Assembly: GCA_945872185.1 (NCBI GenBank)
Contig: CAMBZX010000002.1
Span: 1-61,769, forward strand
Length of the DNA: 61,769 nt
Direction of reading: 5' to 3'
Source: Synechococcus sp. UW140
GTDB lineage: Bacteria > Cyanobacteriota > Cyanobacteriia > PCC-6307 > Cyanobiaceae
Shown: piece after piece, positions 35,653-44,886 of the stretch
How positions within the stretch are numbered: position 1 is the stretch's first letter
Layout: the number at the start of each line of letters is the position of its first letter
Notes under the pieces: generated by a model
The model's database searches: none
What the model was told of the DNA's origin: nothing
The model's input: the letters and a program-made list of their open reading frames with translations, nothing else
Program-made: the position numbers and the translations under genes

Positions 35653-36723
35653 TCATTCACCCCGATAGCCCAGTTCGGCCAGGCGCCCTGGATGGCTGCG
35701 CCAGCCTGGCACCACCTTGACGAACAGCTCCAGATACACCGGGCCATCGAACACCTTCTGCATCTGCAGCCGCGCGCCTCTGCCGATCTCCCGCAACATC
35801 TGGCCGCCTTTGCCAATCAATATTCCCTTCTGGCTGGAGCGCTCCACCAGCACGGTGGCGAGCACGGCGGTGCGCGGTCCATCGTCAACGATGCGATCGA
35901 TCAGCACCGCCACCGAGTGGGGAATCTCCTCGCGGGTCTGGTGCAACACCTGCTCGCGGATCAACTCCGCCAGCAACAGCTGCTCCGGCTGATCGCTGAT
36001 GGCATCGGCCGGGTACAGATGGGGGCCCAGGGGCAGATCCGCAGCAAGGGCCGCCACCAGGGCGGCACAGCCGTCGCCGGTGAGGGCGCTGAGCGGGTGC
36101 AGGGGCCAGGCCAGGCGATTCGTTCGGGACGGATAGGGATGAACCGCTGCTGGCTGGCCCGAATCCTCGGCACGCGGTTCGGGACGGGCGTCAGTCTCGA
36201 GGCCAGGCGGCTGATCCGGGTCAGATTCAGTTGAAGACGGGGCCCAGCTCACCAGCAGCTCCCGGTAACTGGCAGCCAGCGCCTCGGCCTGGGCCGGATC
36301 CACCTGATCGCTCTTGTTGAGGGCGATGTGAACGGGCACCCGGCAATGGCGCAACAGCTCAACGATGAAGGCATCGCCACGACCGGCCGGCTGACTGCCG
36401 TCCACCAGCAACAGCACCACATCCACCTCGCCGATGGCACTGCGGGCGCTCTGCACCAGCCGCTGACCCAGCAGATGGTGGGGCTTATGGATGCCCGGCG
36501 TGTCCAGCAACACCAGTTGGGCCTCGGGGGTGGTGAGGATGGCCCTTAAGCGGTTGCGGGTGGTCTGGGCCACCGGGGAGGTGATCGCCACCTTCTCCCC
36601 CACCAGTTGGTTGAGCAGGGTGGATTTGCCCACATTGGGCCGGCCGATCAGGGCGACGAAGCCCGAGCGGTAACCCAGCGGCGTGTCGGCACCCAGGGAA
36701 CCGGAAGGAGAAGGGGCTGTCAT
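35653..36723 (-). CDS. era: GTPase Era
   Basis: Era is a ribosome-assembly GTPase binding the 3' end of 16S rRNA. G1 is GRPNVGKS (27-34), G3 DTPG (74-77) and G4 NKSD (136-139); the KH domain has GILIGKGGQMLREIG near 300. At 356 residues it is about 50 longer than typical Era. The extra length is a hydrophilic, Pro/Glu-rich insertion at about 160-205 (SSTESDPDQPPGLETDARPE and on), between the end of the G domain's strands. It heads the run era - cpcS - trmD - ispF. Confidence 0.96.
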   Translation of the reverse strand: MTAPSPSGSLGADTPLGYRSGFVALIGRPNVGKSTLLNQLVGEKVAITSPVAQTTRNRLRAILTTPEAQLVLLDTPGIHKPHHLLGQRLVQSARSAIGEVDVVLLLVDGSQPAGRGDAFIVELLRHCRVPVHIALNKSDQVDPAQAEALAASYRELLVSWAPSSTESDPDQPPGLETDARPEPRAEDSGQPAAVHPYPSRTNRLAWPLHPLSALTGDGCAALVAALAADLPLGPHLYPADAISDQPEQLLLAELIREQVLHQTREEIPHSVAVLIDRIVDDGPRTAVLATVLVERSSQKGILIGKGGQMLREIGRGARLQMQKVFDGPVYLELFVKVVPGWRSHPGRLAELGYRGE

Positions 36724-36850
36724 CGCTCAAGCCTCGCAGCTGACGGGACGGGTTGGGCCCTGGACAGCGCCAGCTGCCAGGGGCTCCTGCCCCTGCGACC
36801 CAGCGGCCAACGGCTTGCCCATAGCCTGAGCAGACACCAAAGCCATCGCC

Positions 36851-37378
36851 ATGACCGCCCCTGAGCCACTCCAGCCCAGTTTCCCCGAAGCGATCGAAAT
36901 CAGCGGCCAATGGCTGGCGCTCTGGGAAGCGGGCGAGCTGAGCGACGAAGTGCTGGCCGACCGGGTGGCGGAACTGGTGGCCAGTCGCGATGGCGCCCGC
37001 GGCTTCTTCGTGGTGGCCCTGGCCGGGGACTCGCCCCTGATGGACCGGCTGCCGGAACCGGTGGCCCTGCAACTGCGCCTGGCCGGTGCACCGGTGGTGG
37101 ACCTGATGGTGCGCAATCTGGCGATGAGCACGGCGATGGCAGTGCACCATGGCCGCTCTGGTGATTCCAGCCAGCAAAAGGGATCCCAGCGCGTTCAACA
37201 TCGCTCCCGCGAGCTGCTGCAGCTGCTGGAACCGGCAACGGTGAAGCAAAGATTGGAGATCCTGCTGGCCGCAGCCAGAGATGGCCAAGGCGACGATGTG
37301 GCCTTTCTCGAGCGCTGGGGCTACGACGCGGCACAGAAATCAGCGATCGCCGAGGCCATCGATGCCGTGGCCGACTGA
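36851..37378 (+). CDS. conserved-type cyanobacterial hypothetical protein
   Basis: I do not recognise a characterised family for this 175-residue soluble protein. It is predicted mostly helical, with ISGQWLALWEAGELSDEVLA, LAGDSPLMDRLPEPVALQL, LMVRNLAMSTAMAVHH and RLEILLAAARDGQGDDVAFL. The composition and even codon pattern match the flanking genes. It is divergent from era (127 bp between starts) and ends 2 bp from the stop of the convergent gene at 37381. Confidence 0.72.
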   Translation: MTAPEPLQPSFPEAIEISGQWLALWEAGELSDEVLADRVAELVASRDGARGFFVVALAGDSPLMDRLPEPVALQLRLAGAPVVDLMVRNLAMSTAMAVHHGRSGDSSQQKGSQRVQHRSRELLQLLEPATVKQRLEILLAAARDGQGDDVAFLERWGYDAAQKSAIAEAIDAVAD

Positions 37379-37380
37379 GC

Positions 37381-38478
37381 TCAGGGGGCGATAGCCGCCG
37401 AGGCGGCCGGGGCCTCGCTGCCCATCGGGGCGACCGCAGGCAGCGGGGCAGGAGCAGCGGCAGCCTCAGCTACGGGCGCAACGGCAGCAGAGGTCTGTAC
37501 TGCCGGAGCTACAGCCACCGGCGGGGGGGAACTGGAGACAGGCTCCAGACTGACGGCAGGGCTGGCCGGTGTCACAGCGGCGGCCGATGGTTGAGCGGCA
37601 GACACAGGAAGTTGGGCCGCAGGCTTGGTGTCTGGGGTGAGCACCGGGGCCTGCTCCAGCGGATGGAGATGGATCACCGCCGGCACCACGGAGCCAACGG
37701 CAGGGCGCTGCTGATGACGCGACCAGGTGTCGATCTCCTTGATCACCCCGGCGTTGTCGGGGGTCTGGAGAATGTCTACGCTGCCATCGCTCTGGATCGC
37801 CAGGGGCACCTCGGTGGTCTTGCTCACACTGAGCGAAGGCACATGAATCACCCGAGCGGTGCTGATGCGACGCGGAGCCCCAGGGAGCTGGAGGATGGCC
37901 TGGCGCATGGGATCACGCCACATGCTGGGCAGCGGCCCCATCGGATCGCCTCCGCCCAGGGAAGCGGCCCGTTCGGCCATCGCCAAGGGCGACATCGAAC
38001 CCTCATGCAGATCATTTAGTTCAACACTGCCGCCCAAAAGCTGGGCCCGTGTGAAATGACGGTTCAGCCAATTCTGGCTGGCCTTAGCTGAGGGCTGGAG
38101 CTCGACGTGAGCAGCGGCACGGCTGGACGCGGAAGGATTGGAGCTGAACGCCTCAATCGAGCGGCTGAGCGGGCGATCCAGCAGGGAAGAGGCTCCAGAT
38201 CCGGCGGTACTGAGCAACACACCCGTAGACGTGAGGGCGTTGCTGGCCAGATTCTTAACCGGGGCGGCTGTTGCATCGAGGAGCTTGTCGAGGGCAAGGG
38301 ACGGCCCCCTGGCCAGATCACGGTTTAGCTGGTCGCTGCGACCAGGTGGCGTGATACGCCTCAGGTGGGACACCCAACGGTCATGCACATCAAGCGCCAC
38401 CAGGGGCAACCAGATCACCTGACTAACCAGGGCCCAACCAATCGCCTGAAACTTGATGCCGGGGCCTTGGGAACTCAT
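37381..38478 (-). CDS. membrane-anchored hypothetical protein with Pro/Ala-rich tail
   Basis: This 365-residue protein has one N-terminal hydrophobic segment (about 10-32; AIGWALVSQVIWLPLVALDV), a central soluble part, and a C-terminal tail of about 110 residues dominated by Ala, Pro, Val and Ser, typical of periplasm-spanning linkers. I know no family. It lies 56 bp downstream of the Wza-type gene on the same strand and may be an accessory of the export machine. The start is uncertain: the ATG at 38478 is used, but a TTG at 38529 is in frame. Confidence 0.65.
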   Translation of the reverse strand: MSSQGPGIKFQAIGWALVSQVIWLPLVALDVHDRWVSHLRRITPPGRSDQLNRDLARGPSLALDKLLDATAAPVKNLASNALTSTGVLLSTAGSGASSLLDRPLSRSIEAFSSNPSASSRAAAHVELQPSAKASQNWLNRHFTRAQLLGGSVELNDLHEGSMSPLAMAERAASLGGGDPMGPLPSMWRDPMRQAILQLPGAPRRISTARVIHVPSLSVSKTTEVPLAIQSDGSVDILQTPDNAGVIKEIDTWSRHQQRPAVGSVVPAVIHLHPLEQAPVLTPDTKPAAQLPVSAAQPSAAAVTPASPAVSLEPVSSSPPPVAVAPAVQTSAAVAPVAEAAAAPAPLPAVAPMGSEAPAASAAIAP

Positions 38479-38534
38479 GGGACCAGAACAGGGGAGTAGG
38501 GAGCAAGGGTCAGGCTTGGCAGGAGCCAAGTCAA

Positions 38535-39713
38535 TCAGCGATTATTATAATAGCCATACTGAAAGAAAAGATTACCCAACGAACTGAGCGGCAACACCAC
38601 TTGGTTGAGCAGATCCATGGTCTTTCCATAATAACTGCGCCTGACGATGATCATGTCCCGATCTCGCAGGGGAGGATTGAACCCCTTCGAGATATCTTGA
38701 CCTGGCTGATAGCTATAGAACTCACTAGTCGTGGTGCCATTGCGATTCAGACGAACCAATTCAATATCACTTTTCTTGGCGCGCCAAGGCACAGGCCCAC
38801 CAGCCCTTAGCAAAGCTTCTTGAAGTGGCGTATTGGCAGGAACAGCAATTGTTCCCGGCTGCTTCACCTCACCCACCAAGGTCACACTGATGGTGGCGGG
38901 GGAGAGGTTGGACAGGCCAATCTGAAGCACCTCACTGGGCAGGGGCTTGTCTGTGCGGGTGACGATCAGGGTATCGCCATCAAAGAGAATCGGGTTCTGG
39001 CGCTGGTTTCCGGCCTGCAGCAACTGGGCCAGATCCAGCACGGTCTGCTTTTCAACACCACCGGAACCAGCCGGCCGTCGCAACACAATTTGGCGGATAT
39101 CGGCGTTGAGGGTGATGCCACCAGCCGTCTGGATGGCAGAAACAGGCGTGGAGTAGGAGGCGAGTGGATAGAGCCCCGGACGACTGACCTCGCCAAGAAT
39201 GCTCACCTGAACAGGACGGGGCCTGATGAGGTTGAGGATCAACTGGGGCCTCACCAACTGCTTGCTGTACAAAGAAGTCAGCCAGCGGCTGGCCTGGCCC
39301 AAGGTGAGCCCGGTGAGCTGAACCGATCCCAGCAGCGCCAGGGTGCTGGTGCCATCAGGGAGGATTTCAACGGGACCACCCACCTCCTTGGCGGCAGGGT
39401 CCAGGAAATTGAGCTGCAACTGATCTCCGGGCCCCAGCACGTAGAGATCGCTGTACACACTGGGCAGGGAGAGGCCCTCAGCCACACCCAGGGCACCGGG
39501 ACCAGCCACCTGGGCAATCGCCGGTGAGCTGAAAGCGGCCGCTGAGGGCTCAGCGGCTTGGAGCGGCAACAGCGACGTCGACAGCATCAAACCCCCCAGA
39601 GCCAGGGACGAGGAGGCCCGACCCAGCGGCCAGACGAGGCTCGCTGACCAAGCTTGCCGACGGGCACCTGCGGAATGGTCAGGGCTGTTTGGGACCTCCA
39701 CGGGCAGCGGCAT
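38535..39713 (-). CDS. Wza-type polysaccharide export outer-membrane protein
   Basis: Such proteins form the outer-membrane channel for exopolysaccharide. After a signal-like hydrophobic segment (about 35-53), a polysaccharide export domain begins at SDLYVLGPGDQLQLNFLDPA (about 88) with VEILPDGTSTLALLGSVQL. SLBB-type domains follow: VSILGEVSRPGLYPLASYST and VTLVGEVKQPGTIAVPANTP. The 392 residues fit. Unlike Wza there is no obvious lipobox. It is divergent from the Wzc-type kinase gene with 135 bp between starts, which likely hold a shared control region. Confidence 0.9.
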   Translation of the reverse strand: MPLPVEVPNSPDHSAGARRQAWSASLVWPLGRASSSLALGGLMLSTSLLPLQAAEPSAAAFSSPAIAQVAGPGALGVAEGLSLPSVYSDLYVLGPGDQLQLNFLDPAAKEVGGPVEILPDGTSTLALLGSVQLTGLTLGQASRWLTSLYSKQLVRPQLILNLIRPRPVQVSILGEVSRPGLYPLASYSTPVSAIQTAGGITLNADIRQIVLRRPAGSGGVEKQTVLDLAQLLQAGNQRQNPILFDGDTLIVTRTDKPLPSEVLQIGLSNLSPATISVTLVGEVKQPGTIAVPANTPLQEALLRAGGPVPWRAKKSDIELVRLNRNGTTTSEFYSYQPGQDISKGFNPPLRDRDMIIVRRSYYGKTMDLLNQVVLPLSSLGNLFFQYGYYNNR

Positions 39714-39848
39714 CAGCAGTTAGAGCGCCTCACCTTACCCAGTTCAGCCGGAAAATCCGCAGGAGACGGTTCAGCCAATGGATCGGACCAGGCGATGGGC
39801 TGCAGCATTTAGCCGTAGAATCGCCGGACGACCTCATGATGATCAGGA

Positions 39849-42458
39849 ATGGCAGCGTCGGACGCCAGCAGAGCTTCAGGGTCCGGCTCGGATGTGACCG
39901 GGACTTTGCTGGCCAAGGCCTCCCCCGTTGCCACGCCCCAAGGCAACGCTTTGCTGCGTACCAACCCTTTCGATGCCCAGGCTTTCGATTCGCCCCTGGC
40001 CGGAGCGCAAGACTCAACCAGTAGCGGTTTAGCCGGGCTGATCCGCACAGTTAAACGGCGCCAGGGCCTTTTTCTATTTACATTCGCCGTGGTCACCGGT
40101 GCCCTGGCAATCAACACGCTGCGGCAAAGAATTTTTTCGCCCGTGTACGAGGGCGGTTTCCAGATGCAGATCAGCAATCCCTTTGAATCCAGGGGTGGCG
40201 GTAACCAGGGATCAAGTGGCTCGGTTGAGGCCTTGGCCCGTAGCAACTTTAACTTTGATCTTCCAAGTCTAGTTGTGCTGATGCGAAGCCCCCTGCTGAT
40301 CAAGACGATCGCCGAAAAGGAAGGGGTTGGGATCGGTGAACTCATTGGCAATCTCTCGATCGGCACTGCCTCAGAAAACGTTCAGAACGTTTTGAATGTC
40401 AGCCTTCGCTGGCCCGATCCTGTCAAAGGTCGTCAAATTCTCAACCAGCTCTCCCAGACATACACACGCTTTTCGCTGACCCAAAGGCAAGAAGCCATGG
40501 CTTCCGGGGTGAAGTTCCTGGATCAACAGGCACCCGACATCATGCGACGGGTAGAAGGACTCCAGAATGAGATGCTGAACTTTCGTAAACGCAATAATAA
40601 TTTGGATCCGGCAGACAATGCCCGCAGCATCCTTGGTGCACGAGAAGCGCTGATTGCTGAACTCAGAAGCCTACAGAGGCAACAGGTTGAGCTCACAAGC
40701 CGTCTTGCCTCAATTCAATCAGGCAAATTGCAATGGCAGCCCAGTGGTGCTCCTACAGCCATCGAACAACTGGGACGGGAAGGCGTACTTGTTCCCGGTC
40801 GTGGTGCCGGAGCGGAAGTGGCCAAAGGTACAGGCACTCCACTGGAACAATTTAATCAATTTGAAACTGAGCTCGCCGGTGCTCGTGCCACCTATCGAGA
40901 AGATTCACCAACCGTCCAATCTATATTAGCCAGACGCAACGCCTTACTCCCAGTGGTCCAACAGCAAGCTGGAGATGGGGTACGAGCACAGCTGCTGGCT
41001 AATGTAGCGGAACAAGATGAGATTAATCGCCAAATTCTGTTGCTTAATCAGAATTTCCGCAATAATCCCATCAAAATGAAAGAATTTGACGATTTGCAAC
41101 AGAGGTTGTCGATCGCCAGAGAACATTATTCCTCTTACATCCAAGCCCGCGAAAACTTCCGCCTTGAACTAGCTCGCTCCACCACTCCTTGGAAAGTTAT
41201 CAGCCCGGCGGAGTTCGCCGATGTGCCAGTCGAACCCAATATTCAGAAAAGCTTGCTGAGAGCCTTACTGGTGGGCTTGTTGGCTGGACTAGGTGCAGCA
41301 CTTCTGCGGGAGCGTACCGACAACGTGTTTCACACGCCGATGGATGCCGAACGCGAACTGCAGCTGCCCGTACTTGGCCTGATTCCTTATCTGCCACTGG
41401 AACCGGGTCTCGAAATCTCCAGTAGCATTGCCAAAATGTCAGCAAGCGAGCGCTTCGCCATCAAAGAATCGCTGCGCAGCCTGTTCACGACCTTCAGACT
41501 GCTACGGGCCGATCGCAACATCCGGATGGTTGGAGTCACCTCCTCCACCCAAGGCGAAGGGAAATCAACAGCCGTCACGATTTTTGGCCGCACCCTCTCC
41601 GATCTTGGCTTGAAGGTACTCATCATCGATGCCGACATGAGGCTGCCGATGCAAACCCGGTATCTCGGCATTGAGCAGGGGGAAGGCCTCTCCACCTTGC
41701 TCTCAGATTCGAGCGTCAAAGCAACTGGATTAATTCAATCCATCAGCGAAAACTTTGACATTATCCCTGCAGGCCCCAAGCCGCCCGATCCAGCCAAGCT
41801 GCTTAACTCCAGTCGCTGCCAGGAAGTAGTGGATGAGGTGAGAGCCCTGGCTGGCTACGACATTGTGCTTTGGGATGCGCCGCCGTGCCTGATGCTCTCC
41901 GACCCGATCCTGTTGGGAGAAAAACTCGATGGCATTCTGTTCTTAGTGGGCCTTGGCAAGGTGAGCCGTGAGCTGGCCCCCCAAGCGTGCCGTCGCATCA
42001 AAGCAACCGGGGTGGACGTACTTGGCCTGATTTGCAACCAGGTTTCCTTCCCAAGCCGCCTAAACGATTACGGCTATGAATATGGATACTATTACCATTA
42101 TGCCTACGCTGGCGCATACGGCAAAACAGGCAAAGAATACGGAAAATATGGTCGAGGACTCAACGGATACATCACACGCTATCGCGACTCCTATTTACGC
42201 AATGGCTACGCAGGAAACCATGGCAAGAATAGTTATTTAGGCAAGTCCTATCAAGAAGCAGCTGTCTCGCACGAAGAAAGCAATTTCGAAGCTCCAGTCG
42301 CTGACAGAGAAACAAACCAAGTTAATGGCAGCAAACATAACAAAATCCCGGGACCTTCTGAAAACAAAACCAGTCGCAACTCAGCAACGGCTCCCCTTGG
42401 CTGGCTTCGACGTCATTTGCACAATCCATTCAGCCGAAAGCCAAAAAGCCGCCACTGA
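39849..42458 (+). CDS. Wzc-type polysaccharide co-polymerase / tyrosine autokinase
   Basis: This 869-residue inner-membrane protein controls exopolysaccharide chain export. A first membrane segment lies near 75-95 (FLFTFAVVTGALAIN), then a long periplasmic Wzz/coiled-coil region, then a second segment near 470-490. The cytoplasmic BY-kinase has Walker A SSTQGEGKSTAV (about 563-574), Walker A' VLIIDADMRLP (about 596) and Walker B DIVLWDAPP (about 672). A tyrosine-rich tail spans about 740-805 (NDYGYEYGYYYHYAYAGAYG and more), far richer than the usual cluster. The last about 60 residues are basic and polar. AT content rises towards the 3' end. The start codon ATG has an AGGA only 1 nt away, so the start is not certain. 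Confidence 0.93.
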   Translation: MAASDASRASGSGSDVTGTLLAKASPVATPQGNALLRTNPFDAQAFDSPLAGAQDSTSSGLAGLIRTVKRRQGLFLFTFAVVTGALAINTLRQRIFSPVYEGGFQMQISNPFESRGGGNQGSSGSVEALARSNFNFDLPSLVVLMRSPLLIKTIAEKEGVGIGELIGNLSIGTASENVQNVLNVSLRWPDPVKGRQILNQLSQTYTRFSLTQRQEAMASGVKFLDQQAPDIMRRVEGLQNEMLNFRKRNNNLDPADNARSILGAREALIAELRSLQRQQVELTSRLASIQSGKLQWQPSGAPTAIEQLGREGVLVPGRGAGAEVAKGTGTPLEQFNQFETELAGARATYREDSPTVQSILARRNALLPVVQQQAGDGVRAQLLANVAEQDEINRQILLLNQNFRNNPIKMKEFDDLQQRLSIAREHYSSYIQARENFRLELARSTTPWKVISPAEFADVPVEPNIQKSLLRALLVGLLAGLGAALLRERTDNVFHTPMDAERELQLPVLGLIPYLPLEPGLEISSSIAKMSASERFAIKESLRSLFTTFRLLRADRNIRMVGVTSSTQGEGKSTAVTIFGRTLSDLGLKVLIIDADMRLPMQTRYLGIEQGEGLSTLLSDSSVKATGLIQSISENFDIIPAGPKPPDPAKLLNSSRCQEVVDEVRALAGYDIVLWDAPPCLMLSDPILLGEKLDGILFLVGLGKVSRELAPQACRRIKATGVDVLGLICNQVSFPSRLNDYGYEYGYYYHYAYAGAYGKTGKEYGKYGRGLNGYITRYRDSYLRNGYAGNHGKNSYLGKSYQEAAVSHEESNFEAPVADRETNQVNGSKHNKIPGPSENKTSRNSATAPLGWLRRHLHNPFSRKPKSRH

Positions 42459-42655
42459 TGACTATTAAGATCATTCTTGATTGGCGAGATCATGAAGAGC
42501 GCAGACGATTCCACACAAAGACCCCAGCTTGAATAGCAGTTTCTTTGATTAAATTTTGACTCGCAAACAACTGACACGACGCCACTTGAGACCAGCAAAG
42601 CCATGCACGCCATCAATAAGCCATTATTAGTATGATCAACCAAACAACAACGAAG

Positions 42656-43183
42656 TCAATACTTTAATACTTGTTCCAGCAGTTCCAAGTGGTCATAAAT
42701 AGGCAACGCTGCGGGATGGCAGCGACGAACCCAGTCCAAAGCAGCATAAATATCAATCTTGCGACGCCGTGCCGTGAGGCCAACGGCGATCAGTGGTGAA
42801 CGCTCAATCCCGGCCAAGCAATGGAGATAAACAGGTGCCCCTTCGTCCAGCAGGGCTTCTGCAGTGCTGAGAGCCATTAGCAAACGTTCGGGTTTAAGTC
42901 CTTCCTGCTGGCGATGATCTGGGATTGACACTCTCGCGCTCTGCCATCCCTGGGGTATCGGCGCTAACCCCTCTTCCTGCGGATAGCAGCAACTGAAACG
43001 CCCTCGCAAGCCGGCCTCCTCTAATTGCTGCCAATGCAAGGTGTTGGCTGGCATGGGACCAATAGCTAGCTGATTGGTAAGAATCCAGCTGTAGGGGAGA
43101 GGCTGACCAGGGGGGAAACCACCACGCTCGCGGCTCATGACTGGACGACGCCCAAACCAACGCGAAAACAAATTTCCACTCAT
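42656..43183 (-). CDS. dual-specificity-type protein phosphatase
   Basis: The 175-residue protein carries the cysteine phosphatase signature HCLAGIERSP (CX5R, about residues 119-128), with a possible general-acid Asp in SIPDHRQQEGL about 30 residues before it. It resembles dual-specificity rather than low-molecular-weight (Wzb-type) phosphatases. Facing the Wzc-type kinase across 197 bp of AT-rich DNA, it is the natural candidate to dephosphorylate its tyrosine tail; this is inference from position. It ends the run from the glycosyltransferase at 46311 through the exosortase genes, 8 bp after the previous gene. Confidence 0.82.
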   Translation of the reverse strand: MSGNLFSRWFGRRPVMSRERGGFPPGQPLPYSWILTNQLAIGPMPANTLHWQQLEEAGLRGRFSCCYPQEEGLAPIPQGWQSARVSIPDHRQQEGLKPERLLMALSTAEALLDEGAPVYLHCLAGIERSPLIAVGLTARRRKIDIYAALDWVRRCHPAALPIYDHLELLEQVLKY

Positions 43184-43191
43184 CTGTTGGA

Positions 43192-43851
43192 CTATTTATG
43201 CACAGTTGAAGAGACAGAAGCGAGAATGTCTCGCCAGATCTTGACGGCAGGTGGTTCGGTAGTTGCACTGCGCAGACTGACAAGGATACACCTAAACTTG
43301 CGTGTGGGCTGGAGACCCAACAGACCTTTGACCGTATCAATCGGACCAGCCACTTGCTGATCGGCAGCCTTCCCAAGAGCCTCTGCAGTGATCGCCATGG
43401 TGGCAAGACCTGCGCTTCCGGATAACAGACAAGTCTGATAGGCAGGCCGCCCCTTGATCAGACCAGCTGCACTGCCAGGCGCGGGGATGTCGAGCCGGCG
43501 TGAAACAAGAAAGAGGGAAGGTTGATCACGGCCGAGGAAGGAAGCCTGAAAAGTCTTACGTTGGCGCACACTGCCATGAACTATACGTAACTCCGATCCA
43601 TCAGAGAGCTTCCAGCCAAGGATGGGCGAGAGGGACCTCTCATAACTGCGAACAGCAGGCAAGATAGTCAGAGGATTGGGATTAAGCCCAGCCTTGGTGA
43701 AACTGGATAAAAGAAGGGCAGCAGGTAAATCCTGGGCACGGGGCCAACGGGGTACCAGCAAACCCTGCAGAGCGGCAAGAGCAGAAAGAGCTACCAGAAG
43801 AAAAAACCAACGGCACAGCAGAGAATCCTGGATTAACGGAGCAGGTCTCAT
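43192..43851 (-). CDS. cyanoexosortase-associated membrane-anchored protein
   Basis: The 219-residue protein has one N-terminal membrane anchor (about 13-33; CRWFFLLVALSALAALQGLL) and a periplasmic domain. Directly downstream of a cyanoexosortase and overlapping it as ATGA, it has the size and layout of cyanoexosortase A system-associated proteins. Visible blocks are SSFTKAGLNPNPLTILPAVR, LGWKLSDGSELRIVHGSVRQ and YQTCLLSGSAGLATMAITAE. The role of these partners, perhaps EpsI-like, is not established. Confidence 0.78.
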   Translation of the reverse strand: MRPAPLIQDSLLCRWFFLLVALSALAALQGLLVPRWPRAQDLPAALLLSSFTKAGLNPNPLTILPAVRSYERSLSPILGWKLSDGSELRIVHGSVRQRKTFQASFLGRDQPSLFLVSRRLDIPAPGSAAGLIKGRPAYQTCLLSGSAGLATMAITAEALGKAADQQVAGPIDTVKGLLGLQPTRKFRCILVSLRSATTEPPAVKIWRDILASVSSTVHK

Positions 43852-44858
43852 GAATGCAATTCCTCAGTATCTGCAACCAGCTGGGGAGGCAACTCACGCT
43901 CTAAGAGATTGATATATAAAATTCCGTAGACGAAAACGGCTACTCCAGAAAACAGGAGGGAGCCAGTTTCATCATGAAAAAAGGTAAAAAGAGGACTACC
44001 CTTGCCCTGGCCAACGCTGGCACAGCCTGCAAGTAGTGCAATACGAATGGTATTGCAGACCAGACCGATTGCCGGTGCTGCGGCAAATAGCAATAGACGA
44101 CTGAGCCAGGAACGAATGCGAAAAGCCAGCATGAAGATTAGGCCCACGCAGAGGATTTGTGCCATCATGTCGAGTCCGTTACACTCCGCCAGCACTTGAA
44201 CTCCACCACCGGGCAGCATCACGCTGCGACCCTTGACCACCACATCAAGACCCAGAATCGATAGCCAAAAACCGGCTCCGCGAGCAGTCAAGAAGCTCAG
44301 CGGTGCCTCCGGCAGCAGCCTCATCAACAACGCATAGGAGGGCAATAGCAGCAGACATAACAATGGATCCCTGAATCGAGTGAGATCACGCAGCGGTAGG
44401 CAAAGCAAGGTGAGGGCCAACCCAGCCAGGGGTGCCAGCACATAGATCATGCCATCCCAGTAAAGGATCACCGCGGTACGGGCCAAGACCCAGAGCAGCA
44501 GGAACGTACCCAGCAGCAGGCCGATCAGGCCAGGCCTGGGATGGAGATCCTGAAGCTGATCCTCGATACAAATCAGGGCACCACCCCAGATCATCACGGC
44601 TAGCACCGTGACATTGGCCGACTGACTGGTGTGAAACACCGCGCTATTCTGAGTCGCAACCAGCAACGCCAGCAGTAACCAGAGATTTCTTAGGGTCGGC
44701 GGCGGAATCGCGGGCAACCAAGTCCGTAATGAATCAGGAAGCTTCTGCCGGAATGCATCCAAGCGACCATTAAGAATGCCAACCGCTGGAATATTCAGCG
44801 CCGACAAATCAGGCTTTGGGTTCTCATGTGCCAATTTAACGATGCCTTGAATGCTCAA
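43848..44858 (-). CDS. cyanoexosortase (membrane transpeptidase)
   Basis: Exosortases cleave and re-attach proteins bearing a C-terminal PEP-CTERM-like sorting signal, usually in exopolysaccharide producers. The protein has about eight membrane segments and the catalytic triad Cys in LAECNGLDMM (about 223), Arg in NTIRIALLAG (about 271) and His in FTFFHDETGSLLF (about 294). From the TTG at 44858 it has 336 residues; a TTG at 44834 is a second choice, and no ATG is in frame. The stop overlaps the associated gene's ATG. No protein with a PEP-CTERM tail was found in the window. Confidence 0.87.
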   Translation of the reverse strand: MSIQGIVKLAHENPKPDLSALNIPAVGILNGRLDAFRQKLPDSLRTWLPAIPPPTLRNLWLLLALLVATQNSAVFHTSQSANVTVLAVMIWGGALICIEDQLQDLHPRPGLIGLLLGTFLLLWVLARTAVILYWDGMIYVLAPLAGLALTLLCLPLRDLTRFRDPLLCLLLLPSYALLMRLLPEAPLSFLTARGAGFWLSILGLDVVVKGRSVMLPGGGVQVLAECNGLDMMAQILCVGLIFMLAFRIRSWLSRLLLFAAAPAIGLVCNTIRIALLAGCASVGQGKGSPLFTFFHDETGSLLFSGVAVFVYGILYINLLERELPPQLVADTEELHS

Positions 44859-44886
44859 AGGACATACGTATACATAGCTTGATCGC

